A DNA stretch of 64,000 nucleotides from Shinisaurus crocodilurus (GCA_021292165.1 JAHFWL010001215.1:22499-86498); one strand, 5' to 3'; shown: positions 33,961 through 62,265, numbered from the stretch's first letter. Numbers and translations are program-made. Notes: generated by a model not told the origin, from the sequence alone.

Positions 33961-34068
33961 AATCATAGAGTTGGAAAGGGCCATTTAAGCCATCGAGTCC
34001 AATCCCCTGCTCAGTTTAAACTAAAGCATCCTTGACAGATGGCTGTCCAGTCTCTGCTTGAATACCTC
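33961..34068 (-). repeat. CR1-like LINE 3' fragment
   Basis: AATCATAGAGTTGGAAAGGG followed by CATCGAGTCCAATCCCC and ACAGATGGCTGTCCAG-type blocks, the reverse of a CR1 3' end. Confidence 0.65.
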
Positions 34069-34120
34069 CAGTTTATTTATTATTTATTATTTCTTGCAAG
34101 GAATCCAATGTGGGAATAGG

Positions 34121-34460
34121 CAGTGGGGTAGGGTCCGGTGATCATCCAATGGTACCTTTTAGGTGACTAGCGAGACATGAGGCTTTCCGCACTGAGTTTT
34201 GCGGCTCAATTGTGGGAGATAAGGATCGTCTTTGAGGCCAACTCACCTCACCCGCATCGGAGTTGTGCAGCCCCGGGAGTTGGTGACAGTGGGAAGACCT
34301 CCCAGCACCATGGTGGTGTAAAACTGGAGGGGGGGTTAGTTGCAGCGCCACCCCTTGGGGTTGGATATTTTACCTGGGAACACCTCCACTGGCCAAAGGC
34401 CGGTTTAGTTAGTACCCGCACTTCTTCCCTTCACAGATCCTTGTTATTCAACAAACTTTC
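34121..34460. other. Unassigned GC-richer segment
   Basis: A segment with higher GC than its surroundings, including GGTGACTAGCGAGACATGAG and CCCCGGGAGTTGGTGACAG. It resembles neither the MMP exons nor the repeats seen elsewhere here. It abuts a hAT right-end fragment (34461-34694), so it may be internal sequence of a larger element. Confidence 0.35.
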
Positions 34461-34694
34461 TGCCTGAGGTTCCCCCCCCCCTGAAATCAAATACCCTCCT
34501 CTCCCCTGTCCATACATCCCTTTTTAGAAATAGGTGTGTCCTTAGGAGACAGGGTCCTGTACGCATGCATGCACGCATGCACGTACACAAACTTTAGAGC
34601 ATAAGTAAATTAGCATATGCAAATTTGTGCATTTTTGTTGTTGTTGTCCTGTGGGCCTGAGCCCTGGATTTTTTCAGTACCTAGCACTACCCCT
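34461..34694. mobile_element. hAT right-end fragment
   Basis: Matches 54175-54388 from CTGCCTGAGGT through GACAGGGTCCTG to TACCTAGCACTACCCCTG. No matching left end or duplication was found. Confidence 0.55.
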
Positions 34695-35135
34695 GGTCTG
34701 CATTACATGCTATTCTGCCTGCATAGTAAATTGTATCTGTTTCTTCTGCATAGCCTGTCTGTACTAGATTTCAAAAGCCAGGCCAACTAATATACTGACT
34801 AGAACAGTTTCCTTTTAGCAGGGAGGGACGTTTAAAAGGTTTATCTCATACTTAGTATAGGACAGCAGCAGGTCAAATACGTTGGGGAACATTTACTATC
34901 TGGCTAGGTCATTACTGGAGGCAGGAAAGGAAAGGACTTCTGCGTTCCTGTGTGTGGTTTTGCATCCATGTGCATCAGAGTCAAAATGCATCCACTGCTA
35001 CAACCACATGAGATGTGCAGTGCAACCTGTGAACAGAGTTCAGTGAGATTTATTCCCAAGTAACAGTATACAGGATTACACCCTTAATTTCTAGAGGGAA
35101 AGAGAGGGCTGACACCAAAAGAAGTCCATCGTATG

Positions 35136-35456
35136 CAGGGCCACCCCTACCATTGGGTAGAGCGAGGCACCTGCCTCAGGAGGCAGAGGGTGGGTGTGGC
35201 AGGCCGTGACACCAGCTTGGCAGAGCAGTGAGTGAGCAGTGGCAAGGTGTTGAAGGCCAGAGCTGTGTGTGCCACGTGGCCTGCCTTGTGCCTGCCAAGC
35301 TAGTCTGCTGCCTGCAGATGTGGTAGAAGTTGCTGTGCCATCACCAGCATTTAAGTAAGGTTCAGCAACCGGTTCAGTTGGCTTCTGTGCATGGAATTGG
35401 TGGTGGGTAGGGGTGGGGAACTATCTTGTCCAGTAAAATGTCTTGGGCCAGCCCTA
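35136..35456. mobile_element. hAT MITE
   Basis: The 321-bp element begins CAGGGCCACCCCTACC and ends GGGCCAGCCCTA, with the exact duplication atcgtatg at 35128-35135 and 35457-35464. No transposase is present. Confidence 0.8.
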
Positions 35457-35606
35457 ATCGTATGTTGTATGAACATGGAGGATTTTTTTTAATTATTTTT
35501 TTTTAAGGAATCCTCTAGATGTCTCCAGAATGCAAAATAGGGACAATGATTGACCAGGGATAGGTACCAGAAATCAAGGACTGCATGTTATAAAGAGGGA
35601 CAATTG

Positions 35607-35816
35607 CAGAGGAGGCTGGTGACCCTTATGCCAGTGGGGCCCCTTATCCATTACAGCTTTTATTCTAAGCTTTATAGGAGCTATCCATCGTGCTCTATGG
35701 TGGTGAACCTATTTTGGGGATGGAGTATAGCACCCTGGATAGCTCCAATAAAGCTCAAACAAAAAGCTGCAATGGATAAGGAGCCCCACTGACACGGTAC
35801 TCACCAAGCTCCCCTG
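35607..35816. mobile_element. hAT-type foldback MITE, GGCTGGTGAC family
   Basis: The 210-bp element begins CAGAGGAGGCTGGTGACCC and ends CTCACCAAGCTCCCCTG. The exact duplication gacaattg lies at 35599-35606 and 35817-35824. The long arms contain GGAGCTATCC / GGATAGCTCC. Confidence 0.85.
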
Positions 35817-35825
35817 GACAATTGG

Positions 35826-35995
35826 AGCTTACAGCATCACAGAGCTGGGGGGACCTTGGAGACCATCTAGTCCAACCCCCTGCTGAATGCAGGACCTGCA
35901 ATGCAGAATGCAAGTACCATGTCCCTGACAGATGGCCGTCCAGCCTCTGCTTAAATGCCCCCATCTTCTCTTGATCAGGTCCTCCTCAGATAGCT
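35826..35995 (-). repeat. CR1-like LINE 3' fragment
   Basis: ATCACAGAGCTGGGGGGACC, CATCTAGTCCAACCCCCTGC and GATGGCCGTCCAGCCTCTGC blocks, the reverse of a CR1 3' end. Confidence 0.65.
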
Positions 35996-37079
35996 CTTCA
36001 TTTGGCCTGGGAGGCTCCCTAGGGCAAACTTTGAAAGGGAGGGAATGAATTAGAGTTTTACATATGTAAGAGGAGAACTGTTGGATCAGACCCAAGGTCC
36101 ATCTAGTTCAGCATTTTGCTTTCCCAAAATAGCCAACCACCCACTCCCCCAAAGCTCACAAATATGGCCTTAGAGCAATCCAACTCTCCTGCTTTTTCTC
36201 TTTGGCAGCTGGGACTCATTTCCTAAAATTCCACCATTAACCACAAGTTGCTGACATTTCCTCTGTTGAGTAATTTTGCAAATTATGTCTCAAAAAATCT
36301 CATCCTCTGTCATAAGTTGTTGCCAACAGGGTGGTGTCTGATCCTGTATGGCCTGAGTACTCTCAGGGTGCTACATGGCGAGAAGAAGCTCTCAGAACCT
36401 CAAAGAGATGGGAAGGAGAGAAATTGGCTTCCTCATCTGCATCATTGCTGGTTTACTAAATTTCCTGTGGCTTTCAGGAAATGAAACTCTGACGCAATGC
36501 TTGTTTTTTGAAGTTCTTGCTTAACCATCAGTCTATTGCCCTGGAGTGCAACACAATTTTTAATGGTATAATGTGACTTGCTGATCATCAAATCAAAGGG
36601 GCTAGAATGCAGCCAAATCTAAGCTCTTACCCGCTAGGTGGAATCCTTCATTGATTAGACGCACCCTCACCAGGTGAAGGCTTTCTTCAATCAGTGTCAA
36701 AATGGTGGTGGTGGTGGAGGGTTTATGAAGGCTTGTCCAACCTGGTGTCCTGCCAAGCAGCTCTTTGGTGGACTGGGGAGGGAGTGTGATCCTGCAGAGA
36801 AACAGAGCACACGATTCTCATCTCTGCTGGGAAACAGGACATGCGGGGAGCGAGTGCTTTGTTTCCCAGCAGAATCTCACTTTCCCCTGGCCCGCCAAAC
36901 AGCTGTATTTCTGTACAATAAATAATGCCACGGTGTACTCTGTCATGTGTTGTTGTTCATCTGAGGTTGTCTTTACCTAATTTTGAGATCTGCTACAGGC
37001 CCGATTATTTTTCTTCTGTCCTGATACGTGGAACCATGGAACTCGAGAAGGGTGTGCTTTCTTCTTCACATGACTGTAA

Positions 37080-37385
37080 CATAAGAATATAAGAAGAGCC
37101 CTGCTGGATCAGACCAAAGGTCCATTTAGTCCAGCATTCTGTTCACACAGTGGCCAACCAGGTGCCCACAAGATCCCACAAGCAGAACTTGAGTGCAACA
37201 TGTTCCCCAGCAACTGTGCTGTACAGAGGCATACTGCCTCTGATACTGGAGGTAGCATATAGCCAATCAGGACTAGTAGCCATGGATAGCCTTCTCCTCC
37301 ATGAATTTGTCCAGTCCCCTTTTAAAGCCCTCCAAATTGGTGGCCATCATCACTACATTTTGTGGAAGTGAATTCCATAGGGCAG
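37080..37385 (-). repeat. CR1-like LINE 3' region, reverse
   Basis: Reverse counterpart of 16320-16665, with CTGGATCAGACCAAAGGTCC, CCAGCATTCTGTTCACACAG and TGGCCATCATCACTACAT blocks. Confidence 0.55.
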
Positions 37386-37883
37386 TCCAGTCCATGTCCA
37401 GTTTAAAGATAAAGAACCATAAGCACGGGACCTTGAAATTGTCCGTCAGTGCTTAGCATCTCCACAGCAGACAGAGCAGGCAGACATAGAGGCCACTGTC
37501 TTCCCCACTAGGATGTATTCTATATCTATTTAAATTATAGTTATTTCTAAATTTGCATCTCTGTGTATAAATTAGCATATGTAAATGTTATGCAAATTGA
37601 TGTCCTCTTTTGCCCTCTTTTTTGTTGATGCATTTCCTCTCTTTTGGAAGTGCAGAAGTGGCCACCCTAGGATCAATACATGACAACTGAAGCGTGGTAT
37701 CTTTTAAAAAATATTCCAGTGTAGAATATTTCAGCCTAGAAGAGAGATGGGCAACTTGTGGCCATCCCAGTTGTATTGGCCTACAAGTCCCACCATTGAC
37801 TGGTGAGTTGGGAGTTGTAGGCCAAAACATATGGAGAACCACAACTTGCACACCTAGAGTCATAATCTATGGGAAGGTTTCAT

Positions 37884-38031
37884 AGGTTTCATAGATCATA
37901 GAGTTGGAAGGAGCCTACAAGGCTATCGAGTCCAACCCCCTGCTCAATGCAGGAAACTAGAGGAGGGGTCTCCCATCCAAGTAATAACCAGGCCTGACCC
38001 TGCTTAGCTTTCCATGCTCAGACAAGCTGAG
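37884..38031 (-). repeat. 5S rRNA-derived SINE, reverse
   Basis: ATCATAGAGTTGGAAGGAGC at one end and CCTGCTTAGCTTTCCATGC plus CAGACAAGCTGAG at the other. It directly abuts the tRNA-Ala-like SINE that follows. Confidence 0.75.
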
Positions 38032-38217
38032 GTGATGGCTCATTGGTAGAGCGCCTACTTTGCATGCAGAAGGTTCAGTGCCTGGGTTCTCCAGGTAGGG
38101 CTAGGAAAGAATCTTGTCTAAAAACCCTGGAGAGCCACTGCCAGTCAGTGTTGACAATACTGGGTTAGATGGACCAGGGGTCTGACTTGGTATAGGGAAG
38201 CTTCCTGTGTTCCTAAT
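38028..38217 (+). repeat. tRNA-Ala-like SINE
   Basis: The head GATGGCTCATTGGTAGAGCG then TTTGCATGCAGAAGGTTC resembles tRNA-Ala(TGC) with A and B boxes. The body CCTGGAGAGCCACTGCCAGTC and tail GGGAAGCTTCCTGTGTTCC recur in reverse at 4305, 50700 and 62704. Confidence 0.7.
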
Positions 38218-39095
38218 CATGGGAAGGTTTTTTTGGGCCAGCGATGTTCTAAATCCCTTACCTCAATGTCCAGCTTTCATTAAATAAAAGTAAGCCTATT
38301 GCCCTTTAACTAATTAGTCCAGCGTATGCTAAAAAGGGATAGCCGCAAGATGCGGTGTGTTCTCCACACTGATGCGTATCCCAGGATTCAAACTGTCAAG
38401 GAATTTACCCAGCTGACATGGAATAATGTCACAATGGCTGCTTGCAAATGCGATAAGATTAGACAACAGTCCTTCATGCTGTGTCATTACCTTCCTGCTT
38501 CAATTCCGACTAGTCATGCAGAAAACCACAGTTTCATGTTACCAAATCCCTTGATTTCCCTGCAATTCTCTCCCCACCCCACTAGTTCTTTTAGTGGTTT
38601 GTTTTCCACTTAGTCAGGCTCCAAAATTGGAAGTGAGCCAACACAGGGATTCATGGCCTCAGGGGGCCTTTGCAGAGTGGAACTGGCAGGTACAGGAAGG
38701 GTGGAATCTCCCTCCTGCCCACCCACAAATCATCCCAGTCCATACATTCCTGTTATTTTAGCAAATGCTGGATTGAGACTAGGAATGGCTGATCATTTCA
38801 TTTAGGGTTTGTTTGTTTGTTTTGTAGACGAACTTCCCAAAATGCCCCTTTCCCCCATTAAGTGGTTTGACATTTTATTTTAACGAATGGTGGAGAAAGC
38901 AAAACTGACACATTTGTCCATCCAGGCACAGATTTTTTTGAGTGTTTAGCTCTTAATAGTTTGGGATTGAATCCCTGAGTATTCAGCCATGTTTGTGGTG
39001 CTGAATGAGGGCTGTTACCTCTCCTTCCTTCCTTCCTTCCTTCCTTCTTTCCTTATTTCTTCCTGAAATGAAGGCAGGTACAACAGCTGCCCTTG
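38218..39095. other. Intergenic stretch, nothing recognised
   Basis: AT-rich, with a (CTTC)n run just beyond at 39022-39046 as its only conspicuous feature. Confidence 0.4.
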
Positions 39096-40402
39096 GGCTT
39101 GATTCAGAAGCTGCAGCTAGTGCAGAATGCAGCAGGGATGGGGACTCGGACTCGGGGACTCGACTCGTGAGTCGGACTGAGTCCCCCCTCTGACTCGACT
39201 TGGACTCAAGTCCCAATATTTTTAATGGGACTCGAAACTCGACTTGGGACTCGAGACCAAGGACTCTTTAACATCCCTGGGCTGTGCCAGAAGGAGTGGA
39301 GAGAAGTGCGATCGCCAGCAAAGATTTTATTTTTTAAAATCATTTTCCTAAAATGCAACCTTTCAGACATTTTGGGTTTGGCTGCCCCTGCCTGCCTGTT
39401 TGGGGTTCCCTGCCTCCTCTGCCTGCCTGGTTATTTTGGGTTTGTCTGCCTGGTCTGTTCTTGTCAAAATCAGTTGCAGAGTTTTGAAATAAAAAGGCAC
39501 ACTTGTGCCTAGAATTTATTTAAGCCACACATCTGAAGTAGCCTTATTTTGTTGGGGAAAAAACCCATTGATTTTAATAGGAACTCGTGGAGTCAGCTTT
39601 GGGAGTGACTCGGGAATTGGAACTCGGGAGTCACCATTTTGGACCAAGGACTCGGACTCGGACTCGAGACTCAGGTCCAAAGACTCGTGACTCGACTCGT
39701 GACTCGAGACCAAGGACTCTTCAACATCCCTGGAATGCAGCAGCTGGGGTGCTCTCTGGGACGCCCAGCTATGCTCACATAAGATCTGTATTAAAAGAAC
39801 TGCACTGGCTGCCTATTAGATACCGAGCCATGATCAAGGTTATGTTATTGTCATACAAAGCCCTAAACAATTTGGGACCAGGATACTTAGCAGACCGCGT
39901 TTCCTTATATATACTTAATTGACCTTTAAGATCATCAGAGGAGGCCTAGCTGGTCATTCCGAAATTAACGGGTTTCATAGATTTCATAGATCATAGAGTT
40001 GGAAGGAGCCTACAAGGCTACAGGAGCTGCATAATACCTCAATGGCGGGCCTTCTCAGTAACGGCACCCACCCTTTGGAAAACCCTTCCTCGTGCGGTTC
40101 AGGAGGCAGAAAATGTGGCATCTTTCAAACACCTCCAAAAAATGTACTTGTTCACCCGGGCTTTCCCTGGCTAATCATGCTGCTCCATTTTGCTGCTCCT
40201 GTATTGCTCTGTATTGTTGTTGTTGTTGTTGTTGGAATTGGCATTGGAATTGTTTTTAAAATTATACTTTAAATTGTACTTTAAAATTGTACTTTAAATA
40301 TTAATATTTTAAATGTGATTTTAATATTTTTATGTAAACTGCTCAGGGATTTTATTATACTTAGCGGTATATAAAGACTACAAATAAATAAATAAATAAA
40401 TA
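39096..40402 (+). repeat. L2/CR1-clade LINE 3' fragment, interrupted
   Basis: The reverse-transcriptase tail resumes after the inserted element with KELHWLPIRYRAMIKVMLLS then YKALNNLGPGYL, and the UTR ends in (AAAT)n. It is split by the hAT element at 39133-39732 and by a CR1-like scrap at 39976-40020. Confidence 0.75.
39133..39732. mobile_element. Composite hAT element with GACTCG repeats
   Basis: The 600-bp element begins CAGGGATGGGGACTCGG and ends CTTCAACATCCCTG. The exact duplication gaatgcag lies at 39125-39132 and 39733-39740. A second right-end copy, GGACTCTTTAACATCCCTGG, lies internally at 39263-39282, so 39133-39280 alone resembles a complete smaller element. Both ends are dense in GACTCG/CGAGTC units. 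Confidence 0.8.
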
Positions 40403-41020
40403 ACATGGTCCTCTCTACCCTGGGGCTAGCTGTACCTATTGAATTTGGCTGGTTCCAATGGGTGAGAATTTCAGTTCAGTTTGTATCTGTTGAGAATTTG
40501 CCAAAATCTTCAAAAACGGCATGGGGAAACCCGCCCTGCAATTTAAGAAACTCAAATGCAGGAGTAAGTGAAACTGACAGATCATAGTTTGCACGTGCAT
40601 ATTCATGACTTGATGACTGCAACCATATAGATCTGATGACTTGCACGTGTGAATGAGCCAAGTCCTTCAAAGACATCATGGTAGTGCACGAGAATCTGTG
40701 CTTTTGATATTCCACCTTGTGTTTTCCCCCAGTGTCAAGGTTCTGTTGGTTTCTGTTCTGACTGTGTGGATGTCTTGTGAAGTATGCAATGTCACTAGTT
40801 CCATACGTTCACTTGTGCTTGCTGAGAGGAGGGGCTTTTGCCTGGAATTCTAGCTTTAGTCACTACTACCAGGCCTCTGTCTTCTTTGGGCATAGAATCC
40901 ACAACTAAAACAAAGACAGGTCCAGTCCCCGCTTCGAGCTGGGCCAAACTCAAATTGGGGTTCAGGTTTGTTCCTCCACCCTCCCTGCCAGTTGTCTCTT
41001 GCCCAGAAAAAAAAAGGCTG

Positions 41021-41092
41021 TGCTGGCTAGGGCATGCTGGGAGTTGTAGGCCTTTTTTCTGTCTAAACATGCATAGGATTGCACCCTAAGAT
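41021..41092. repeat. Half of a CAATCCTATGCA foldback MITE
   Basis: Only the right arm is present: GGCATGCTGGGAGTTGTAGG then AAACATGCATAGGATTGCACC. Confidence 0.55.
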
Positions 41093-41723
41093 AAGGGATA
41101 CATTTTCGGCACTGGATATCTTCACATAAATCTACATTAATAGTTTGCTTATTTATACATCAGTTTAGTGTGTATAGGACAGCACCAAGTCATGAAACTG
41201 CCCCCATGGGATCTTTGTTTAATGCAAGGATTCAATATTGAAAATTATGAAGTAAGAATAGAGTGCAACAGAGCATGTGGAAAGTGTACTTCCCTTGCCA
41301 GTTAATAACTTCAGAGCAGGAATTAGTGGGGAGGGCTTCCAAAAGTTGGTATTTCCAGATAATCTGGAGCCCCAGTTTCTCTTTTTCCCAAAATGAATAA
41401 CTGGCTGTCTAGTTCTGGAAGCGCTATGTGGCTTCAGCTGTGTGTGTGTGTTATTATAACGGTTTATATGACCGCTAAAAAAAATGCATCACTCATGGGA
41501 CCATTCCTCTCATTACCTGAGCCTATTTAAAGAAGGGATGCAGGAATCTGTCAATTTTGGTTTCTCGCACTTTCTCATTTCTCCAGTCATACATTCAGTT
41601 CATCCCATTCTCAGACCAGCTTGAGAATCTTTTAAGAACCATTTACACAAATATTTGTATTTATTTTTGTGCACATTTTGCCATATACACCCATTTTTGT
41701 CCACAGTTTTGCCTAATACAGGT

Positions 41724-41795
41724 TCCCTGCTGGTCTAGTGGTTAGGATTCGGCACTCTCACCTCCACGGCCCAGGTTCAATTCTTGGTCAGGGAG
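41724..41795 (+). tRNA. tRNA-Glu(CTC)-like pseudogene
   Basis: Seventy-two bases follow the tRNA-Glu plan: acceptor TCCCTGC, A box TGGTCTAGTGGTTAGGA, anticodon CTC in the loop CTCTCAC, B box GGTTCAATTC and TCAGGGA. The anticodon stem is broken (CGGCA against CTCCA) and base 7 mismatches. No SINE body follows. It is probably a decayed copy and not a functional gene. Confidence 0.6.
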
Positions 41796-41840
41796 CACCT
41801 TTTGAAAAGACATACTTTCAAAATAATATGATTACTTCTT

Positions 41841-42090
41841 GAGAGCCAGTGTGGTGTAGTGGTTAGAGTGTTGGACTAGGACGGGAGATCTGGGTTCTAG
41901 TCCCCACTTGGCCATGAAGCTCACTGGTTGACTTTGGGCCAGTCACTAACTCTTAGCCTAACCTACCTCACAGGGTTGTTGTGAGGATAAAATGGAGAGG
42001 AGGATGAGGATTATGTAAGCCACCTTGAGTTCCTTGCAGGGAAAAAGGTGGGATATAAATATAATAAATAAATAAGTAAATAATATAGGC
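41841..42090 (+). repeat. Sauria-type SINE
   Basis: Full-length copy starting GAGAGCCAGTGTGGTG, tail AATAAATAAATAAG. It lies 45 bp after the tRNA-Glu-like sequence. Confidence 0.85.
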
Positions 42091-43052
42091 ATTTTGGCAA
42101 GCATTTCTCCTAAGATAATGCATTTTTCAAAGAGATATTCCCTAATATACAGTTAGCGAACTGTTTACAGTTAGGGAAATGCAAGTATGTAATATACACA
42201 CTGTCCCCAAATATGTGCATTTTTGTACACATTTTTCATTTGGAGAACTCCACAAAATTTGGAAAAGTGCTAATTTTAAAGGTTAACTGAATTTCGATTC
42301 ATGTATAGCTTTGAAAGTACGAAATTAGGTAAATTATGCAAAACAGATGAATTTCTTTCCATCCCTAAAAGGAACTAGACTAAATCCTTGTGTGTTTTAG
42401 AAATCCACAGGATGTATAAGAATGGTGAAGCCACTGCTGTGACGTGTGAGACATGGCAGAGTGCATAGCCAGGATAGTCAGTGCATAATTCAGGCTACTT
42501 TAACCATACTTTCATACTCAGAAATTCAGAATCAGGATGGTTGAAGGTCCAGTTCACAGTTTGCACATGCATGTTCATGACTTGATGACTGCACCCATGT
42601 AGATCTGATGACTTGCACATGTGAATGAGCATCACAGATCAAACATCACAGATGAAACTTCCCTAGCACCTCACATTATTACAGATGCAATGCTTTTGCA
42701 TTTGAAGTTCATGTATTCAGCTGTGAGTTGTCCAGTGTGGTATATAATCAAGTGATGACAAATGGAGGGATATGCATGTCAGTTTGTGAACTTCTTCCAT
42801 GCTTTCAGAGAAGGCTTATGGGTTGAGTAGGGTAGTCGTGATCTTTTTAAAAATCTAGCACAGCAGTTATTGTGGATAAATTAACTGAGAATACAAAGAT
42901 ATGTCTTGTGTATGAAGCATTTGTATGGAATAATAACAAAAGAAACACACAGAGATATGTCACCCATCGTAAGTACTTTATGGAAGAGAAAGAATCAAAC
43001 ATGTTACAAAGCATAATGGATTACATAAGCATGTAGAGCTAGAGATGTACAG

Positions 43053-43155
43053 TAATACCTTGGATTGCAAGTAACTTGGTCTGAGAGCGTTTTGCAAGAC
43101 AAGCAAATTTTTTAAATAAATTTTGACTTGATAAACAAGCGGCGTCTTGCAATAC
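43053..43155 (-). mobile_element. Tc1/mariner-like MITE, truncated
   Basis: Begins TACAGTAATACCTTGGATTG. Only about 100 bp of the element remains. Confidence 0.65.
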
Positions 43156-43455
43156 AAAGCTCTCTGAGCTGTTCACAACAATTCACAAAATGCAATAGAA
43201 TAAAAATACCATAAGAAATGCATAAAAAGAACATATTTTTTTCCTCAATTTACAAAATTTAAAAAGCAATTCAACAGCCAAAACAATTCCAGTAACATAT
43301 TGGGGTTATTCAGCCAAAACTGCTTTAAGTTTGCGTGAGAAAGCAATGCTACGTTTCACTGCTGAATCCTCAATAAAACTTGATGCTATCAATGGATCAG
43401 GACCAGGCACAACAGTAGTACTAATTAATAATTAGGCTAGTACTGATTAAATGTT

Positions 43456-60216
<16,761 letters not shown>

Positions 60217-60294
60217 TCTGCAATCACAGCAGTGTCTTCCCTGTCCATACAATGTTTTCCACCCTAGTCTGCTTGTGTTTGGGGCATCCTCTAC

Positions 60295-60301
60295 TTATAT
60301 A
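60295..60301 (-). promoter_or_regulatory. TATA box of the MMP8-like gene
   Basis: TATATAA on the minus strand, 79 bp before the ATG, giving a 5' UTR of about 50 nt. Confidence 0.7.
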
Positions 60302-60325
60302 GCAGTTGATGGATTCTCTCTCTTC

Positions 60326-60332
60326 TGATTCA
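60326..60332 (-). promoter_or_regulatory. AP-1-like site of the MMP8-like gene
   Basis: TGAATCA, one base away from consensus TGAGTCA, lies 24 bp upstream of the TATA box. The MMP27-like gene has the same arrangement with a perfect site. Confidence 0.5.
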
Positions 60333-60333
60333 T

Positions 60334-61700
60334 ATGCTACCACACCCTCTGATTAGCAACCAGACAGGGTTCTTTATTGGGCAATAGCAGCAGAATGGAC
60401 ATTTTCACAACTGCTTGGATTAATAATCAAGGGAGATGTTTTTGCACAATTTCAGAACACCTTTCATAATAAAATCTCTTTGGTCATCCTTATTTTCCCA
60501 TGGGAGGGTTCCATGGTTGGAAAGTTAAAAATGCAAAAGAAGCACAGAGTTTGCAATATAGGCCATGCTACTACTGCTGAGCTGAAATGGGACTATTTTG
60601 CGAACATTTTCTGTCCCCACAAAATCAACCCCCATTTCACTGATTTGAGGCATGGTGGGAAAAGTTACAAAAATGTTCATGGACCCCCCACAACCCATTC
60701 AAACCCCTCTCCCCAGTTATCACTCTCAGACAGTCTTCGACCCAGGCTGAAGGTCATCCTAAATATAGAATGAATGGTAACTATAGCCCTGTTCAGGCGT
60801 TTAAGAGAATGGAGTAGAACTCTTCTGTATGATCACAGGGACACTGCACTGAGTGTTCTACGTGTGTTCAAGTAGAACTCCTGTTCAGACTTAGTTCGTT
60901 CACACAGCAAGCTTTTGGCTGAGGGCTGGTGCTGGTGCTGGTGCACCTTGGAGAGCTAGAGCTTTTCTACATGAGACTCTTAAACGGCTGTTAATCAGCA
61001 GTATCTACTTTTTGATGTCGTCGCAGAATTGAGATCTGAGCACCACACAAGGAGCTTTTCTTTTCCTGCTTTACACTACATAACCTCTAGGTGACACTGT
61101 GTGTAATGGAATAGCTCAAATACATGAGAGGAAATCACATTTTCTTTAGCTTTCACACTTAAATGCCACATTTTCCCTGCTCTAAAAAAAACAAAAACCC
61201 TCACCGAAAGTGCTGGTTAGACAGAGAAGCAAAACTGGAAGGTCATGACATCCTCTAAAGAACCCGTAAACTACTCTGAGTAGGGAATGATGATGAGCGC
61301 ACAATAAATGCCTCATGTAGAATAGTGTACCCATAGTGTACCCACCCAGATCTTAAGTTCATTGTCTGAGGCCCTCTTCGAAGTGTTCCTCACAAATGAG
61401 GCAAGGTAGGTGGCTACTCGGGTGGTTACTTACACATCACCCCAAAAGAGGAGATGCATCACCAAAAAAGAGGATGAAAGAGGACAGTGGTTTGCATAAG
61501 ATTTGTGTATGCTAATAGAGGTGTACATGCAAACTTAGAAATACACTATCATTTAAATAGAAATACAATACATCTCACCACAGTGGAGAATACTGCAGCC
61601 TGTGTGCCTGCTCAAGCTGCTATCCAGATCGACGGGCAATCTCAAGAAGGCTCCGCCTGCTCAGCCTTTTTAATATGGTTCTTTATCTTCTAACTGGACT
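60334..61700. other. MMP8-like upstream region, nothing recognised
   Basis: No repeat or gene is visible between the promoter and the minisatellite. Confidence 0.4.
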
Positions 61701-61709
61701 TGGACGGGT

Positions 61710-62014
61710 CTGCCCTTCAACCAGAGGACACCTTCAAATAGAGGACTGTCCTCTGACAGCCCTTCAAATAGAAAACACCTTCAAATAGAGGACCATCCTC
61801 TGACAGCCCTTTGAATAGAGAGCAGGATTATCCTCTGACAGTCCACTAAATAGAGGACACCTTGAAATAGAGGTCTGTCTTCTGACAGCCCTCTGAATAG
61901 AGGACATCTTTAACTAGAGGACAGTTCTCTGACAGCCCTCCAAACAGAGAGCACCTTCAAATAGCTGACTGTTCTCTGACAGACCTTCAAATAGAAGGCA
62001 CCTTCAAACAGAGG
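61710..62014 (+). repeat. 47-bp minisatellite
   Basis: CTCTGACAG anchors recur at about 61751, 61798, 61833, 61880, 61927 and 61974, giving spacings of 47, 35, 47, 47 and 47 bp. Each unit contains two diverged TTCAAATAGAGGAC half-units. One 35-bp unit is a partial. It lies about 1.4 kb upstream of the MMP8-like TATA box. Confidence 0.85.
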
Positions 62015-62039
62015 ACTCATATCTGTAAAGTATGACATG

Positions 62040-62265
62040 TAGCCACCCTTACAAGTGGGGAGCACTTCAGTGGTGGTGTCCCATCTGTGGGATGCCTTCC
62101 CAGACACACTTCCCTGGTGCCTACATTATGGTACCAGGTATTTTAGGAACTGTTTTTAGTGCTTTTAGATCTTCATATTGTTTTATCCCTGCTACTGATT
62201 TTACATATACATCACCCCGAGAACTTTGATTATTAGGCAGTTTAAAAACGCAATAAACAAACTTG
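62040..62265 (+). repeat. L2/CR1-clade LINE 3' end
   Basis: GTGGTGTCCCATCTGTGGG remnant followed by a T-rich UTR and a GGCAGTTTAAAAACGCAATAAA tail (read in parts). Confidence 0.5.

Noticed and set aside
60252..60252. Upstream in-frame ATG as the MMP8-like start
   Set aside because: It would place a Cys-rich polar leader before the hydrophobic signal peptide. The ATG at 60216 gives a standard MMP N-terminus.
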